Shown here one piece after another: positions 25,876 through 34,263 of a stretch of 36,956 nucleotides of DNA. The stretch comes from Pseudomonas sp. Lineage in GTDB: Bacteria; Pseudomonadota; Gammaproteobacteria; Pseudomonadales; Pseudomonadaceae. A program made the translations under genes and the position numbers. Each line of letters starts with the position of its first letter. Position 1 is the stretch's first letter. Location: contig NZ_JAQGNX010000158.1 of assembly GCF_028293835.1 (NCBI RefSeq), positions 1 through 36,956 on the forward strand, written 5' to 3'. The notes under the pieces were generated by a model. It saw only the letters and a program-made list of their open reading frames with translations. It ran no database searches and was not told the DNA's origin.

Positions 25876-26985
25876 ATGACTTCGTTCAACTCTGGTGCCC
25901 AGTCCCAGCCCCAGAACCGCACGCCTCAATCCATCGGCTTTTTGCTGCTGGACAATTTCACGCTGATCTCGCTGGCTTCCGCCGTAGAGCCGCTGCGGAT
26001 GGCTAATCAGCTGTCAGGCCGCGAGCTGTATCGCTGGTCCACATTGAGCGCTGATGGTAACCAGGTCTGGGCCAGTGATGGCTTGCAGATCACCCCCGAT
26101 GCCTCCATGCATAAAGCCCCGGTCCTAGACACCGTGATTGTTTGCGGCGGCGTGGGCATCCAACGCACCGTGACCCGTGAGCATGTGAGCTGGCTGCAAA
26201 GCCAGGCGCGTCAATCGCGTCGCCTCGGCGCGGTGTGCACCGGCAGTTGGGCGCTGGCGTGCGCCGGCCTGCTGGACGGTTTCGATTGCAGCGTGCATTG
26301 GGAATGCCTGGCGTCGATGCAGGAAGCTTTTCCGCGTGTGGCCATGAGCACGCGCTTGTTCACCCTCGACCGCAATCGCTTCACCAGTTCGGGCGGCACC
26401 GCGCCGCTGGACATGATGCTGCACTTGATCAGCCGTGATCACGGTCGCGAGCTGTCGGCGGCTATTTCTGAAATGTTCGTCTACGAGCGTATTCGTAACG
26501 AGCAAGATCACCAGCGCGTGCCGCTCAAGCACATGCTCGGCACTAATCAGCCGAAGCTGCAAGAAATCGTCGCGCTGATGGAGGCTAACCTCGAAGAGCC
26601 CATCGACCTGGATGAACTGGCGGTGTATGTAGCGGTGTCCCGGCGTCAGTTGGAGCGGCTGTTCCAGAAATACCTGCATTGTTCACCGTCGCGCTATTAC
26701 TTGAAGCTGCGCTTGATCCGCGCACGGCAACTGCTTAAGCAGACGCCCATGTCGATCATCGAAGTGGCCTCGGTGTGTGGCTTCGTCTCCACGCCACACT
26801 TCTCCAAGTGCTACCGCGAATACTTCGGCATCCCACCGCGCGACGAACGCGTAGGTTCCAACACCGCGCAGCAAGTGGCGATGATGCCAATCCCGCAGTC
26901 ATTGGTAATGACACCGCTTTCAGGGCCATTGTCGGCGCTAAGCCAGGCGCGTAATGAATCGACGTTTGCGAGTGTCAGGTTGTAA
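25876..26985 (+). CDS. gbdR: Glycine betaine/dimethylglycine-responsive activator GbdR
   Basis: A 369-residue AraC-family regulator with an N-terminal DJ-1/PfpI (GATase1-like) sensing domain (about 18-190: SIGFLLLDNFTLISLASAVEPLRMAN, the CGGVGIQR strand, and GAVCTGSWALA with the nucleophile-elbow Cys). The C-terminal pair of helix-turn-helix motifs (about 230-330) is DLDELAVYVAVSRRQLERLF and IEVASVCGFVSTPHFSKCYREYFGIPP. GbdR activates betaine, dimethylglycine and related catabolic genes when it senses those compounds. AGGAGA about 7 bases before the ATG. Its place after sdaA agrees with the P. aeruginosa locus. Confidence 0.93.
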   Translation: MTSFNSGAQSQPQNRTPQSIGFLLLDNFTLISLASAVEPLRMANQLSGRELYRWSTLSADGNQVWASDGLQITPDASMHKAPVLDTVIVCGGVGIQRTVTREHVSWLQSQARQSRRLGAVCTGSWALACAGLLDGFDCSVHWECLASMQEAFPRVAMSTRLFTLDRNRFTSSGGTAPLDMMLHLISRDHGRELSAAISEMFVYERIRNEQDHQRVPLKHMLGTNQPKLQEIVALMEANLEEPIDLDELAVYVAVSRRQLERLFQKYLHCSPSRYYLKLRLIRARQLLKQTPMSIIEVASVCGFVSTPHFSKCYREYFGIPPRDERVGSNTAQQVAMMPIPQSLVMTPLSGPLSALSQARNESTFASVRL

Positions 26986-27032
26986 GTCATTGCGCGTGTT
27001 GTCCAAGATCAGGTGTGAATTGCACACCGAAT

Positions 27033-27086
27033 CTGTAGGAGGGTCCGTCACGTCTTCGACGCCGCGCTGTCGCGCAGCTCCTACAG
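27033..27086. repeat. Degenerate REP element after gbdR
   Basis: CTGTAGGAG at the left and CTCCTACAG at the right are complementary; the inside (GACGCCGCGCTGTCGCGC) differs from the main REP class. A further half copy (GCGAGGTGG...CTCGCCAACAAGTTG) follows at 27139-27188. Confidence 0.65.
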
Positions 27087-27206
27087 ATTATTTTTAAGTC
27101 ATTAAGTTAAGCGTTGTTTGATAAAAGTGAACGTGTTCGCGAGGTGGCGTAACAGACTCGCCGCGTTCAGCCTCTCGCCAACAAGTTGCCTCAGGGAAGT
27201 TCGGTC

Positions 27207-27467
27207 CTATCCGCGATTGTGTTTATAGGTCGCCAACGCTGGCAGCAACTGCTGATCAATTGCCTGGCGCACTGCCGGCAAGATCGTGGCGCTGCCGGTC
27301 AGCATTTGTTCGATCATTCGCCGCAGCGCTGTGGCCCGGGCTTCGGTCAGGCCGCATACCGCCTGGGCGCAGGCTTGTTCGGCGGTGGCGCCGGCAGACG
27401 TGTCGAAACCCAGTGACCTGAGTTGGCCGAGCAGGTCTTCCTGGTCAATCAAATCCGCGTGCATCAT
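27207..27467 (-). CDS. Conserved small protein of unknown function
   Basis: An 86-residue acidic, probably all-helical soluble protein (MMHADLIDQEDLLGQLRSLG...AVRQAIDQQLLPALATY) with no signal peptide, membrane segment or motif I recognise. An AGGA 8 bases before the ATG at 27465-27467 and codon use like its neighbours support expression. It is divergent from rlmJ and separated from it by 181 bases. Function not assigned. Confidence 0.65.
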   Translation of the reverse strand: MMHADLIDQEDLLGQLRSLGFDTSAGATAEQACAQAVCGLTEARATALRRMIEQMLTGSATILPAVRQAIDQQLLPALATYKHNRG

Positions 27468-27648
27468 GTCGTCGGTTCCTTTTATTCAGTATTGGTTGAT
27501 TCTCGTTGTGCTATCGCATGTCGGCAATACCCTGCGCGCGCAATGGCCGATATACCTATGAGCAGGTCGTTTTCAGCTGACTCGCCGCTTCTGCGTTTTT
27601 TCGTCCGGTGCAAACTCATGTAAACTTCGTGGCCTTCCAGGAGCAGCC

Positions 27649-28485
27649 ATGAATTACCGTCACGCTTTCCACGCCGGCAACCACGCCGATGTGTTCAAAC
27701 ACTTGACCCTGACTCGCTTGATCGCCCTTATGGCGCGCAAGGAGCAGCCGTTCGCCTATATCGACAGCCACGCCGGGATTGGTCTGTATGACCTGAAGGG
27801 CGATCAGGCCAGCCGCACCGGCGAATGGCTCGAAGGCATCGGTCGTTTGTGGGGCGCTTCGGACTTGCCTGCGCTCACGGCCGATTACCTGCAAGTGCTG
27901 CACGACATGAACCCGGATGGCGAACTGCGTTATTACCCTGGTTCGCCGGAGATTGCCCGTCGCCTGACCCGCGAGCGCGAACGCATCCTGCTCAACGAAA
28001 AACACCCCGAAGATGGGCGTCTGCTCAAAGAGAACATGCGCGGTGACCGACGTGTCGCCGTGCACTTGGGCGAAGGCTGGCATGTGCCGCGTGCGCTACT
28101 GCCCGTTGCGGAAAAGCGAGGTTTGTTGCTGATCGATCCGCCGTTCGAGCAATTGGACGAAATGAAACGCTGCGCCGTGGCGTTGAAAGAAACCATCGGT
28201 CGCATGCGTCAGACCGTGGCTGCCATCTGGTACCCGATCAAGGACACACGTCAGCTACGCAGCTTTTACCAGGATTTGGCCGCTACCGGCGCGCCGAAGT
28301 TGTTGCGGGTTGAGTTGTTCGTGCATCCACTGAACACCCCGCAGAGCCTTAACGGATCGGGCCTGGTCATCGCCAATCCGCCTTGGGGCCTGGAAGAAGA
28401 GTTGCGCGAACTGATGCCGTGGCTGGCTAAAACCTTGGGGCAGACCCAGGGCGGTTGGCAGATGGATTGGTTGATTGCGGAATAA
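27649..28485 (+). CDS. rlmJ: 23S rRNA (adenine(2030)-N6)-methyltransferase RlmJ
   Basis: A 278-residue SAM-dependent enzyme that methylates A2030 of 23S rRNA. The N-terminal NYRHAFHAGNHADVFKHL is diagnostic of RlmJ. Motif I is FAYIDSHAGIGLYDL and the catalytic motif IV is DPPFE at about residue 163, the N6-adenine-type DPP(F/Y). WYPIKD and the C-terminal ANPPWGLEEEL are also family blocks. AGGAG 5 bases before the ATG. Confidence 0.94.
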   Translation: MNYRHAFHAGNHADVFKHLTLTRLIALMARKEQPFAYIDSHAGIGLYDLKGDQASRTGEWLEGIGRLWGASDLPALTADYLQVLHDMNPDGELRYYPGSPEIARRLTRERERILLNEKHPEDGRLLKENMRGDRRVAVHLGEGWHVPRALLPVAEKRGLLLIDPPFEQLDEMKRCAVALKETIGRMRQTVAAIWYPIKDTRQLRSFYQDLAATGAPKLLRVELFVHPLNTPQSLNGSGLVIANPPWGLEEELRELMPWLAKTLGQTQGGWQMDWLIAE

Positions 28486-28490
28486 ACGGC

Positions 28491-28550
28491 GTCGCTAACA
28501 CGTTGGCTACAGGATCGGCGTAAACCTGTAGAGCCGACGTATTAGCGAGA
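28491..28550. repeat. Degenerate REP element between rlmJ and msrA
   Basis: GTCGCTAACACGTTGGCT...ACAGG is partly complemented by CCTGTAGAGCCGACGTATTAGCGAG with several mismatches. Located between the convergent rlmJ and msrA genes, where it may help end both transcripts. Confidence 0.6.
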
Positions 28551-28556
28551 ACAATT

Positions 28557-29204
28557 TCAAGCCGGCAAACAAACCCCAGTTCCACCCAACCCGCAATACC
28601 CAGCCGGGTTCTTCGCCAGGTATTGTTGGTGATACGCCTCGGCGTAGTAAAACGTCGGCGCCTCTTCGATTTCGGTGGTTATCTGGCCCATGCCTGCTTT
28701 ATCCAGTTCGGCCTGGAATGCTGCTTTACTGGCGATGGCCGCTTCTAACTGCGCTTCGTTAGTGCAGTAGATGACAGAGCGATACTGCGTGCCGAGATCG
28801 TTGCCCTGACGCATGCCCTGCGTCGGGTTATGCGACTCCCAAAACACCTTTAGCAGTGCTTCGTAGGTGGTGTGCTCGGTGTCATACACCACCAATACCA
28901 CTTCGCTGTGGCCAGTCAGCCCGGAGCAGACTTCTTCGTAGGTCGGGTTCGGCGTGAAGCCGCCAGCGTAACCCACGGAGGTGCTGTGTACGCCCTCTTG
29001 CTGCCACAGGCGACGTTCGGCGCCCCAGAAGCAGCCCAAGCCGAAAATCGCGAAATCGACGCTGCCCGGAAATGGACCCAGCAGCGGGTTGCCGTTGACG
29101 AAATGTTTCTCCGGCACGGTCATGGGTGTTTCACGGCCTGGCAACGCTTGCTGGGCAGTGGGCAATTCGTTCTTGTTCACGAGTATCTCCGAGCGCAAAG
29201 CCAT
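28557..29204 (-). CDS. msrA: Peptide methionine-S-sulfoxide reductase MsrA
   Basis: A 215-residue enzyme repairing Met-(S)-sulfoxide in proteins with thioredoxin. Catalytic motif GCFWGAE carries Cys58. The resolving cysteines are Cys204 (GYCGLGG) and Cys212 (GVCLPA) at the C-terminus, as in the three-cysteine E. coli type. VGYAGG and the Glu/Tyr residues of [17 protein letters not shown] are also present. The N-terminal extension of about 50 residues is normal for this subtype. GAGGA about 8 bases before the ATG. Confidence 0.95.
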   Translation of the reverse strand: MALRSEILVNKNELPTAQQALPGRETPMTVPEKHFVNGNPLLGPFPGSVDFAIFGLGCFWGAERRLWQQEGVHSTSVGYAGGFTPNPTYEEVCSGLTGHSEVVLVVYDTEHTTYEALLKVFWESHNPTQGMRQGNDLGTQYRSVIYCTNEAQLEAAIASKAAFQAELDKAGMGQITTEIEEAPTFYYAEAYHQQYLAKNPAGYCGLGGTGVCLPA

Positions 29205-29366
29205 GATTCATGTCCTCTCGGTAGCAGGAGGTAACTGAATGGGGGTGGTCAATGAGGTCTTAAAGAGGTGATTGAGGAAGGTCGACAGTTTGCCCGACAG
29301 TTCAGGCTTGAGGGAAGGGGCGACGGCAGCATCGGGACGAACGTAGTTTACAGAGTGGCGACACTG

Positions 29367-32075
29367 TCAGCTCGGTTGCGGATCAGGCAACGGACCACGC
29401 GGGTATCGTCGAAGCTTGTCGATGAGGTCCTGGCCAGGAATGGGCCGGTCGAACAGGTAGCCCTGGCCAACATCGCAACGGTGCCGACGCAAGAAAGCCA
29501 ATTGCTCGGCGGTTTCGATGCCCTCGGCCACGACTTGGAGTTTCAAATTGTGCGCCATGGCAATCACCGCCGAGGTAATTTCCATATCGTCCTGGTTGTC
29601 CGGGATGTCACGAATGAAGCTGCGATCGATCTTGATCACGTCGATGGGAAATTTCTTCAAATAGCTAAGCGATGAGTAGCCGGTTCCGAAGTCATCCATG
29701 GCCAAGGACAGCCCAAGCTGTTTCAGGAAGTCCAGTTGTTGACGAGTATCATTGGTCGCTTCCAGCAGCAGCCCTTCAGTGAGCTCCAGTTCAAGCATGG
29801 TAGCCGGCAGGTGTTCTTCTTTGAGGATGTTGGCAATCGACGTCACCAAGTCCGGATCAGAAAATTGCTTGGGCGAGACGTTGATCGCCACCTGCAAACG
29901 GCCCATTCCAGCGGCGGTCAATTCTTTGCTCATGCGGCATGCCTGACGGGCAACCCACTTGCCGATGGGAATGATCAAGCCGGTTTCTTCGGCGACGCTG
30001 ATGAATTGATCCGGGCGGATCATGCCTTTTTCCGGGTGATTCCAGCGCAGCAGTGCTTCCATGCCCAGCAGCCGGCCACTGCGCAGACACAGTTTGGGTT
30101 GATAGAACACTTCCAGTTCGTTTTGAGTCAGCGCGCGGCGCAGGTTGTTTTCGACGAACAGTTTATAGCTGGCTTCGGCGTTCAACGCTTCGGTGAACAC
30201 CTGCACCTGATGTTTGCCGTTGGCTTTGGCTTTGTGCAGCGCCAAGCCTGCGTTCTTCATTAAGGTTTGCGGGTCGCGACCGTGAAGCGGCGCGCAGGCG
30301 AGGCCGACTGATCCAGTCACACTGATCAGTTGGTTGTCGACGAACATTGGCTTGTCCAGAGTCTTCAACACCTGGACGGCAATCTGCATCCCGGCCTCGA
30401 CATCGGTTTCATCCAGCAACACCGCGAATTCGTTACTGGCGAAACGCGCAAGGCTGCCGCTGGGGCTCAGGCTGTTGCGCAAGCGCCGCGCAAGACTGAT
30501 CAGTAGCTTGTCGCCGGTCTGATGGCCAAGGCTGTCGTTGATGCGTTTAAAGTTGTCGATGTCCACCAGCAGCAGGCTGATCGGCGTATCGCTGTCTCGG
30601 GCAAAACGCTCGTCGAGGTTGCGAATGAACGCCGGGCGGTTGCCCAGGCTAGTGAGGTTGTCGGTGTACGCCAGGCGCTCAATGCGTTGCTGGGCAGCCT
30701 TGGTTTGGGTGATGTCTTCGTAGATGCCGATGTAGTGGGTCAACTCGCGGTGGTCGCCATACACTTTGGAAATCGACAGCTGGCCCCAGTAAGGCTCAAG
30801 GTTTTTACGGCGGCTTTTGAATTCGCCCTGCCAGCTGTTGCTTTTAACCAGGCTGGAGTTGGCGTCAAGCAGCAGTTCGTTGAGATTCTCCAGTGCGGGC
30901 AGTTCCGACAGCCGATGCCCATGCACTTCTTCGGTGGTGTACTGGGTGATTGCGGTGAAGCTCGGGTTTACGTATTCCACCACGCCATCGCAATTGACCA
31001 GCAGGAAGGCGTTGGCGCTTTGCTCCACCGCTCGTTGGAATAAATGCAAGGCATTGGTGGCGGTGCGTCGATTGTGGTTGTTGATGACCTGGGCGAACTG
31101 GTCGGCCAGTTCACCGGCAAAGGCGATTTCATCGGACTGCCACGGACGCGCAATACCCGTTTGCTCCAGGCATAACACACCCACCACCAGCCCATCGATG
31201 CGGACACTGGCGTCGAGTATCGCATTGATGTCCCTGGGTCTCAGCTTCTCAGCCATCTCACTGGTGCGCGGATCATGCTGAACATCGTTCGCATCAATGG
31301 CACGGCTGGTATGCAGCGCCTCCAGGTAGGTCGGGAAGGTGCTGAGGTCGATGGCCTTGGGCCGCAAGAACTCGCCAGTGTCACGGCAGAACGCAGCAAT
31401 GGGTTCCAGATGGCTGCCGCTAAGGTCCCAGATGCTCGCGTTGGAGATGTCGTAGATGTCACACGCGCTTTGGGTGATCAACTGAGCCGCTTCCTGCACG
31501 GAGTTATGCGTGCTGTAGCGATGACGAGCGAGGCGCAAAATCAGGTCTTGCTGAGCGCGAACGCGTTCCAGGTGCAGCAGTTGTTCCTGCTGGGCACGTT
31601 GGTTGAGTTCAAGCGCAATTTGCAGGCGACTGTTCTGAGTTTCCAGGTCGGGCGACGATACCGGGTCGTTTTGCGCGAACAGCCCTTCGACCACCATCAA
31701 ATAACCACGGAGTAGATCGCGGTTATGCTGCCGATAGCCTTCGCCCAGTTCGAGGACGCTCAGCGGACCTTTAGAGGTGTGTAGCGTGTAGCGGATCAGG
31801 TAAAAAGGACCGCTGGCCAATTGCGACTGCACAGCGTCATGCATTTGATAGCGCGCTTCGGGCTCCATCAGGCTGGCATACGGCGAGCCGATTAATGCAC
31901 ACAGGTCTACTGCGGGTTGGCCAAACTGTTTTTCGCAGTTGGGGTCAAGGTACAAAAGCGCCCAATTAGCTTCGTTCAGCCGTTCGAAACGCAGCATACC
32001 GAGCCGCGAGGGCACCGGTAATTGCGTTACTACCTCGGCCGCGGTTCGACCGGCGGCATCGGGTTGGCTTTTCAT
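29367..32075 (-). CDS. PAS-GAF-PAS-GGDEF-EAL protein with degenerate GGDEF (probable c-di-GMP phosphodiesterase)
   Basis: A 902-residue soluble protein. It has an N-terminal PAS-like region (about 20-130), a helical linker, a GAF domain (about 195-335), a second PAS (about 345-460), then GGDEF and EAL. The GGDEF core is ASNEF (546-550), losing both glycines and the acidic third residue, so cyclase activity is unlikely, although GTP binding (DIDNFKRIN) may remain. The EAL domain is complete: EALLRW (E673), INVSP (N732), ELTE (E764), DDFGTGYSS (D794/D795), K815, AEGIE (E852) and QGYLF. Start: the ATG at 32073-32075 (MKSQPD) follows an AAGTGAG-like site at 7 bases, while the frame start at 32093 is a TTG. 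No membrane segment is seen. The sensed signal is unknown. Confidence 0.9.
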   Translation of the reverse strand: MKSQPDAAGRTAAEVVTQLPVPSRLGMLRFERLNEANWALLYLDPNCEKQFGQPAVDLCALIGSPYASLMEPEARYQMHDAVQSQLASGPFYLIRYTLHTSKGPLSVLELGEGYRQHNRDLLRGYLMVVEGLFAQNDPVSSPDLETQNSRLQIALELNQRAQQEQLLHLERVRAQQDLILRLARHRYSTHNSVQEAAQLITQSACDIYDISNASIWDLSGSHLEPIAAFCRDTGEFLRPKAIDLSTFPTYLEALHTSRAIDANDVQHDPRTSEMAEKLRPRDINAILDASVRIDGLVVGVLCLEQTGIARPWQSDEIAFAGELADQFAQVINNHNRRTATNALHLFQRAVEQSANAFLLVNCDGVVEYVNPSFTAITQYTTEEVHGHRLSELPALENLNELLLDANSSLVKSNSWQGEFKSRRKNLEPYWGQLSISKVYGDHRELTHYIGIYEDITQTKAAQQRIERLAYTDNLTSLGNRPAFIRNLDERFARDSDTPISLLLVDIDNFKRINDSLGHQTGDKLLISLARRLRNSLSPSGSLARFASNEFAVLLDETDVEAGMQIAVQVLKTLDKPMFVDNQLISVTGSVGLACAPLHGRDPQTLMKNAGLALHKAKANGKHQVQVFTEALNAEASYKLFVENNLRRALTQNELEVFYQPKLCLRSGRLLGMEALLRWNHPEKGMIRPDQFISVAEETGLIIPIGKWVARQACRMSKELTAAGMGRLQVAINVSPKQFSDPDLVTSIANILKEEHLPATMLELELTEGLLLEATNDTRQQLDFLKQLGLSLAMDDFGTGYSSLSYLKKFPIDVIKIDRSFIRDIPDNQDDMEITSAVIAMAHNLKLQVVAEGIETAEQLAFLRRHRCDVGQGYLFDRPIPGQDLIDKLRRYPRGPLPDPQPS

Positions 32076-32279
32076 TAAGAAACTCACTTTCAAAATGCTG
32101 ATCGCGCATGGGCTAATGCCCTCATTTATACCGCGTGTCGCAAGGTTGCATCATGCAGCTCGGGCTGACAAGTGAGCACGGTGGCTTAGTGCTATAAATA
32201 TCGGCAGAAGTGAGACTAGCTGGAGTGCAGCTGGTCGGTTTAGATAAATATCAGCATTTTCGGAAGTAAAAAGGAAGAC

Positions 32280-32306
32280 AAAAAAAGCCCCGCCAAGTTG
32301 GCGGGG
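32280..32306 (-). terminator. Intrinsic terminator of the aceE-aceF transcript
   Basis: On the minus strand CCCCGCCAA is followed by its exact complement around one central base (32306-32298 and 32296-32288), then GC-to-T transition with seven Ts (32286-32280). Strong stem and T-run; it lies about 165 bases after the aceF stop, beyond the REP pair. Confidence 0.85.
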
Positions 32307-32381
32307 TTGAGGTACGAGCGTGGCAGCTCGAAAAATCGGTAATTCTCGGACAGCTCCGGGATTTTTTTGAACACCCAGACT

Positions 32382-32460
32382 CTGTAGGAGCCAACTTGTT
32401 GGCGAGGACCAATGCGGTCTTTACGGAAATACCGCCTCGCCAACAAGTAGGCTCCTACAG
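32382..32460. repeat. REP inverted pair downstream of aceF
   Basis: CTGTAGGAGCCAACTTGTTG, continuing GCGAGG, is complemented by CCTCGCCAACAAGTAGGCTC and CTACAG, with an inner GCGGT...ACCGC dyad. Located between the aceF stop (9 bases away) and the terminator. Confidence 0.85.
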
Positions 32461-32468
32461 GTTTTGCA

Positions 32469-34109
32469 TTACAGCAGCATCGTGCGGATATCCGCCAGCA
32501 GCTCGCTTAAGCGTTTGGTGAAGCGTGCAGCCGCCGCGCCGTTGATTACGCGGTGATCGTAGGACAGCGACAAAGGCAGCATCAGTTTCGGCTGGAAGGC
32601 TTTACCGTCCCAGACTGGCTGAATAGTTGCCTTGGACACGCCAAGGATCGCTACTTCCGGTGCGTTGACGATTGGCGTGAAGCCAGTGCCGCCAATGTGC
32701 CCGAGGCTGGAAATAGTGAAGCAGGCGCCTTGCATATCGTCAGCCGACAGCTTCTTCGAACGGGCTTTCTCAGCCAGTTCAGCCGCTTCTGCCGCCAATT
32801 GCAGCAGGCTTTTCTGATCGACGTTCTTGATGACCGGGACCAGCAGACCTTCTGGCGTGTCCACGGCAAAGCCGATGTTCACGTATTTCTTGCGGATGAT
32901 CGCTTTGCCGCTTGGCGCCAACGAGCTGTTGAAGTCCGGCAGTTCCTTGAGCAGAAAAGCGCTGGCTTTGAGCAGCAATGGCAGGACGGTCAGCTTGACG
33001 CCGGCCTTCTCTGCAACCGCTTTTTGCGCGATACGGAAAGCTTCCAGCTCGGTGATGTCAGCCTGGTCGAACTGAGTCACGTGAGGGATGTTCAACCAGC
33101 TGCGGTGCAGGCTGGCCGCGCCAAGTTGCATCAAGCGCGTCATCGGTACTTCTTCGGTTTCGCCATAGCGGCTGAAATCGACAACCGGAATCGGCGGAAT
33201 GCCCGCGCCACCGGTAGCACCGGCAGCCGGAGCGGCCTTGGCTTTCTGCATCATGGCCTGGACGTAAACCTGCACGTCTTCCTTGAGCACGCGGCCGTGT
33301 GGGCCGGTTGCGCCGACTGCGTTCAGCTCGACACCGAATTCACGGGCCAGTTGGCGGACAGCCGGGCCAGCATGAACCTTGGCGCCGTCTTTAGCCGGTG
33401 CTGGTGCTGGAGCAGCAGGCGCCGCCTCGGCTTTTGCAGCAGGTGCGGAAGCGGGTGCCGCTTCAGCCGGGGCCGGAGCAGCGGTTTGAGCAGGAGCTGC
33501 CGGTGCAGCAGCGCCGGCCACTTTCAATTTTAGAATCAGGTCGCCAGTACCGACTTCATCGTCCAGCTTGATGATGATGGTTTCCACCACGCCAGCGGAC
33601 GGCGAAGGAATTTCCATACTGGCTTTGTCGGATTCGAGGGTGATCAGCGATTGATCAGCCTCGATGGTGTCACCGACCTTGACCATCACTTCAATGATTT
33701 TAGCTTTGCCCGACGAGCCGATATCAGGAACGTGAATGTCCTGGACGGTTTCACTGGCGGCAGCGGCTGGAACAGCGGCGGCTGCTTCAGTTGCAACCGG
33801 TGCAGGCGCTGCTTTTTCCGGAGCAGCGGCAGCGGCCGGTGCAGCAGGAGCGGCCTCGGCAGGCGCAGCCGCTTCACCTTCAACTTCCAGCTCAAACAGT
33901 TCGTCGCCTTCTTTCAGGCGGTCGCCCAGCTTCACTTTCATGCTTTTGATGACGCCGGCTTTGGGAGCAGGAATTTCCATGCTCGCCTTGTCCGATTCCA
34001 GCGTCAGGATGCTCTGTTCGGCTTCGATGCGATCGCCGACCTTGACCATCAATTCAATGACTTCACCTTCACCGTTGCCGATGTCGGGTACTCGAATTAG
34101 CTCACTCAC
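32469..34109 (-). CDS. aceF: Dihydrolipoyllysine acetyltransferase, E2 of pyruvate dehydrogenase
   Basis: A 546-residue E2 core subunit. It has two lipoyl domains with lipoylated lysines in DKASMEIP (K41 and K162), joined by Ala/Pro-rich linkers, and a peripheral-subunit-binding domain (about 245-282: AGPAVRQLAREFGVELNAV). The catalytic domain follows from about 310, with SYDHRVINGAAAARF (catalytic His519). Two lipoyl domains is the Pseudomonas form (E. coli has three). The start is GTG at 34107-34109 with a full AAGGAG 7 bases upstream. It is co-oriented with aceE, 154 bases downstream of it. It transfers acetyl groups to CoA. Confidence 0.95.
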   Translation of the reverse strand: MSELIRVPDIGNGEGEVIELMVKVGDRIEAEQSILTLESDKASMEIPAPKAGVIKSMKVKLGDRLKEGDELFELEVEGEAAAPAEAAPAAPAAAAAPEKAAPAPVATEAAAAVPAAAASETVQDIHVPDIGSSGKAKIIEVMVKVGDTIEADQSLITLESDKASMEIPSPSAGVVETIIIKLDDEVGTGDLILKLKVAGAAAPAAPAQTAAPAPAEAAPASAPAAKAEAAPAAPAPAPAKDGAKVHAGPAVRQLAREFGVELNAVGATGPHGRVLKEDVQVYVQAMMQKAKAAPAAGATGGAGIPPIPVVDFSRYGETEEVPMTRLMQLGAASLHRSWLNIPHVTQFDQADITELEAFRIAQKAVAEKAGVKLTVLPLLLKASAFLLKELPDFNSSLAPSGKAIIRKKYVNIGFAVDTPEGLLVPVIKNVDQKSLLQLAAEAAELAEKARSKKLSADDMQGACFTISSLGHIGGTGFTPIVNAPEVAILGVSKATIQPVWDGKAFQPKLMLPLSLSYDHRVINGAAAARFTKRLSELLADIRTMLL

Positions 34110-34115
34110 AATGTC

Positions 34116-34128
34116 TCTCCTTCGGAGA
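34116..34128 (-). promoter_or_regulatory. aceF ribosome-binding site in a small hairpin
   Basis: On the minus strand TCTCC-GAA-GGAGA forms a 5-bp stem with a 3-base loop, and the Shine-Dalgarno AAGGAG of the GTG start at 34109 is inside its 3' arm. The site could be partly masked in the mRNA. Regulation is inference. Confidence 0.35.
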
Positions 34129-34169
34129 ACCTGTTCACTCTCGACTGCGCTGTGTCGGGTTGCGGCGAA

Positions 34170-34220
34170 AACAGCTTCGGATGCTCATTTACCAAGGTAA
34201 ATTCCGCATCGTCTGCTGTT
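34170..34220 (-). other. Long imperfect hairpin in the aceE-aceF spacer
   Basis: Three nested complementary segments share one axis: AACAGC/GCTGTT (34170-34175, 34215-34220), GATGC/GCATC (34180-34184, 34206-34210) and ATTTACC/GGTAAAT (34187-34193, 34196-34202) with a two-base loop. No T-run follows, so it is not a typical terminator. It may protect or process the mRNA between the two genes. Confidence 0.6.
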
Positions 34221-34263
34221 ACGCGCTTCTTTTCAGCGCCCTTTGCGATCTTGAGACAGACTC

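Larger units (their letters stand above)
32076..32468. other. Intergenic region between the EAL protein gene and aceF
   Basis: About 390 bases. The left third is the leader of the PAS-GAF-GGDEF-EAL gene. The rest holds the terminator at 32280-32306 and a REP pair at 32382-32460 behind aceF. No gene is seen; a 68-codon frame at 32240-32446 runs through both elements. Confidence 0.5.

Noticed and set aside
9506..32460. Repeated palindromes as a possible CRISPR array
   Set aside because: The repeats are scattered one or two per intergenic gap over 24 kb, are inverted pairs, and have no regular spacers or cas genes nearby; they are REP elements.
32553..33533. A 326-codon plus-strand open frame opposite aceF
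   Set aside because: Shadow of the Ala/Pro-rich aceF linkers; cysteine- and serine-rich low-complexity product.
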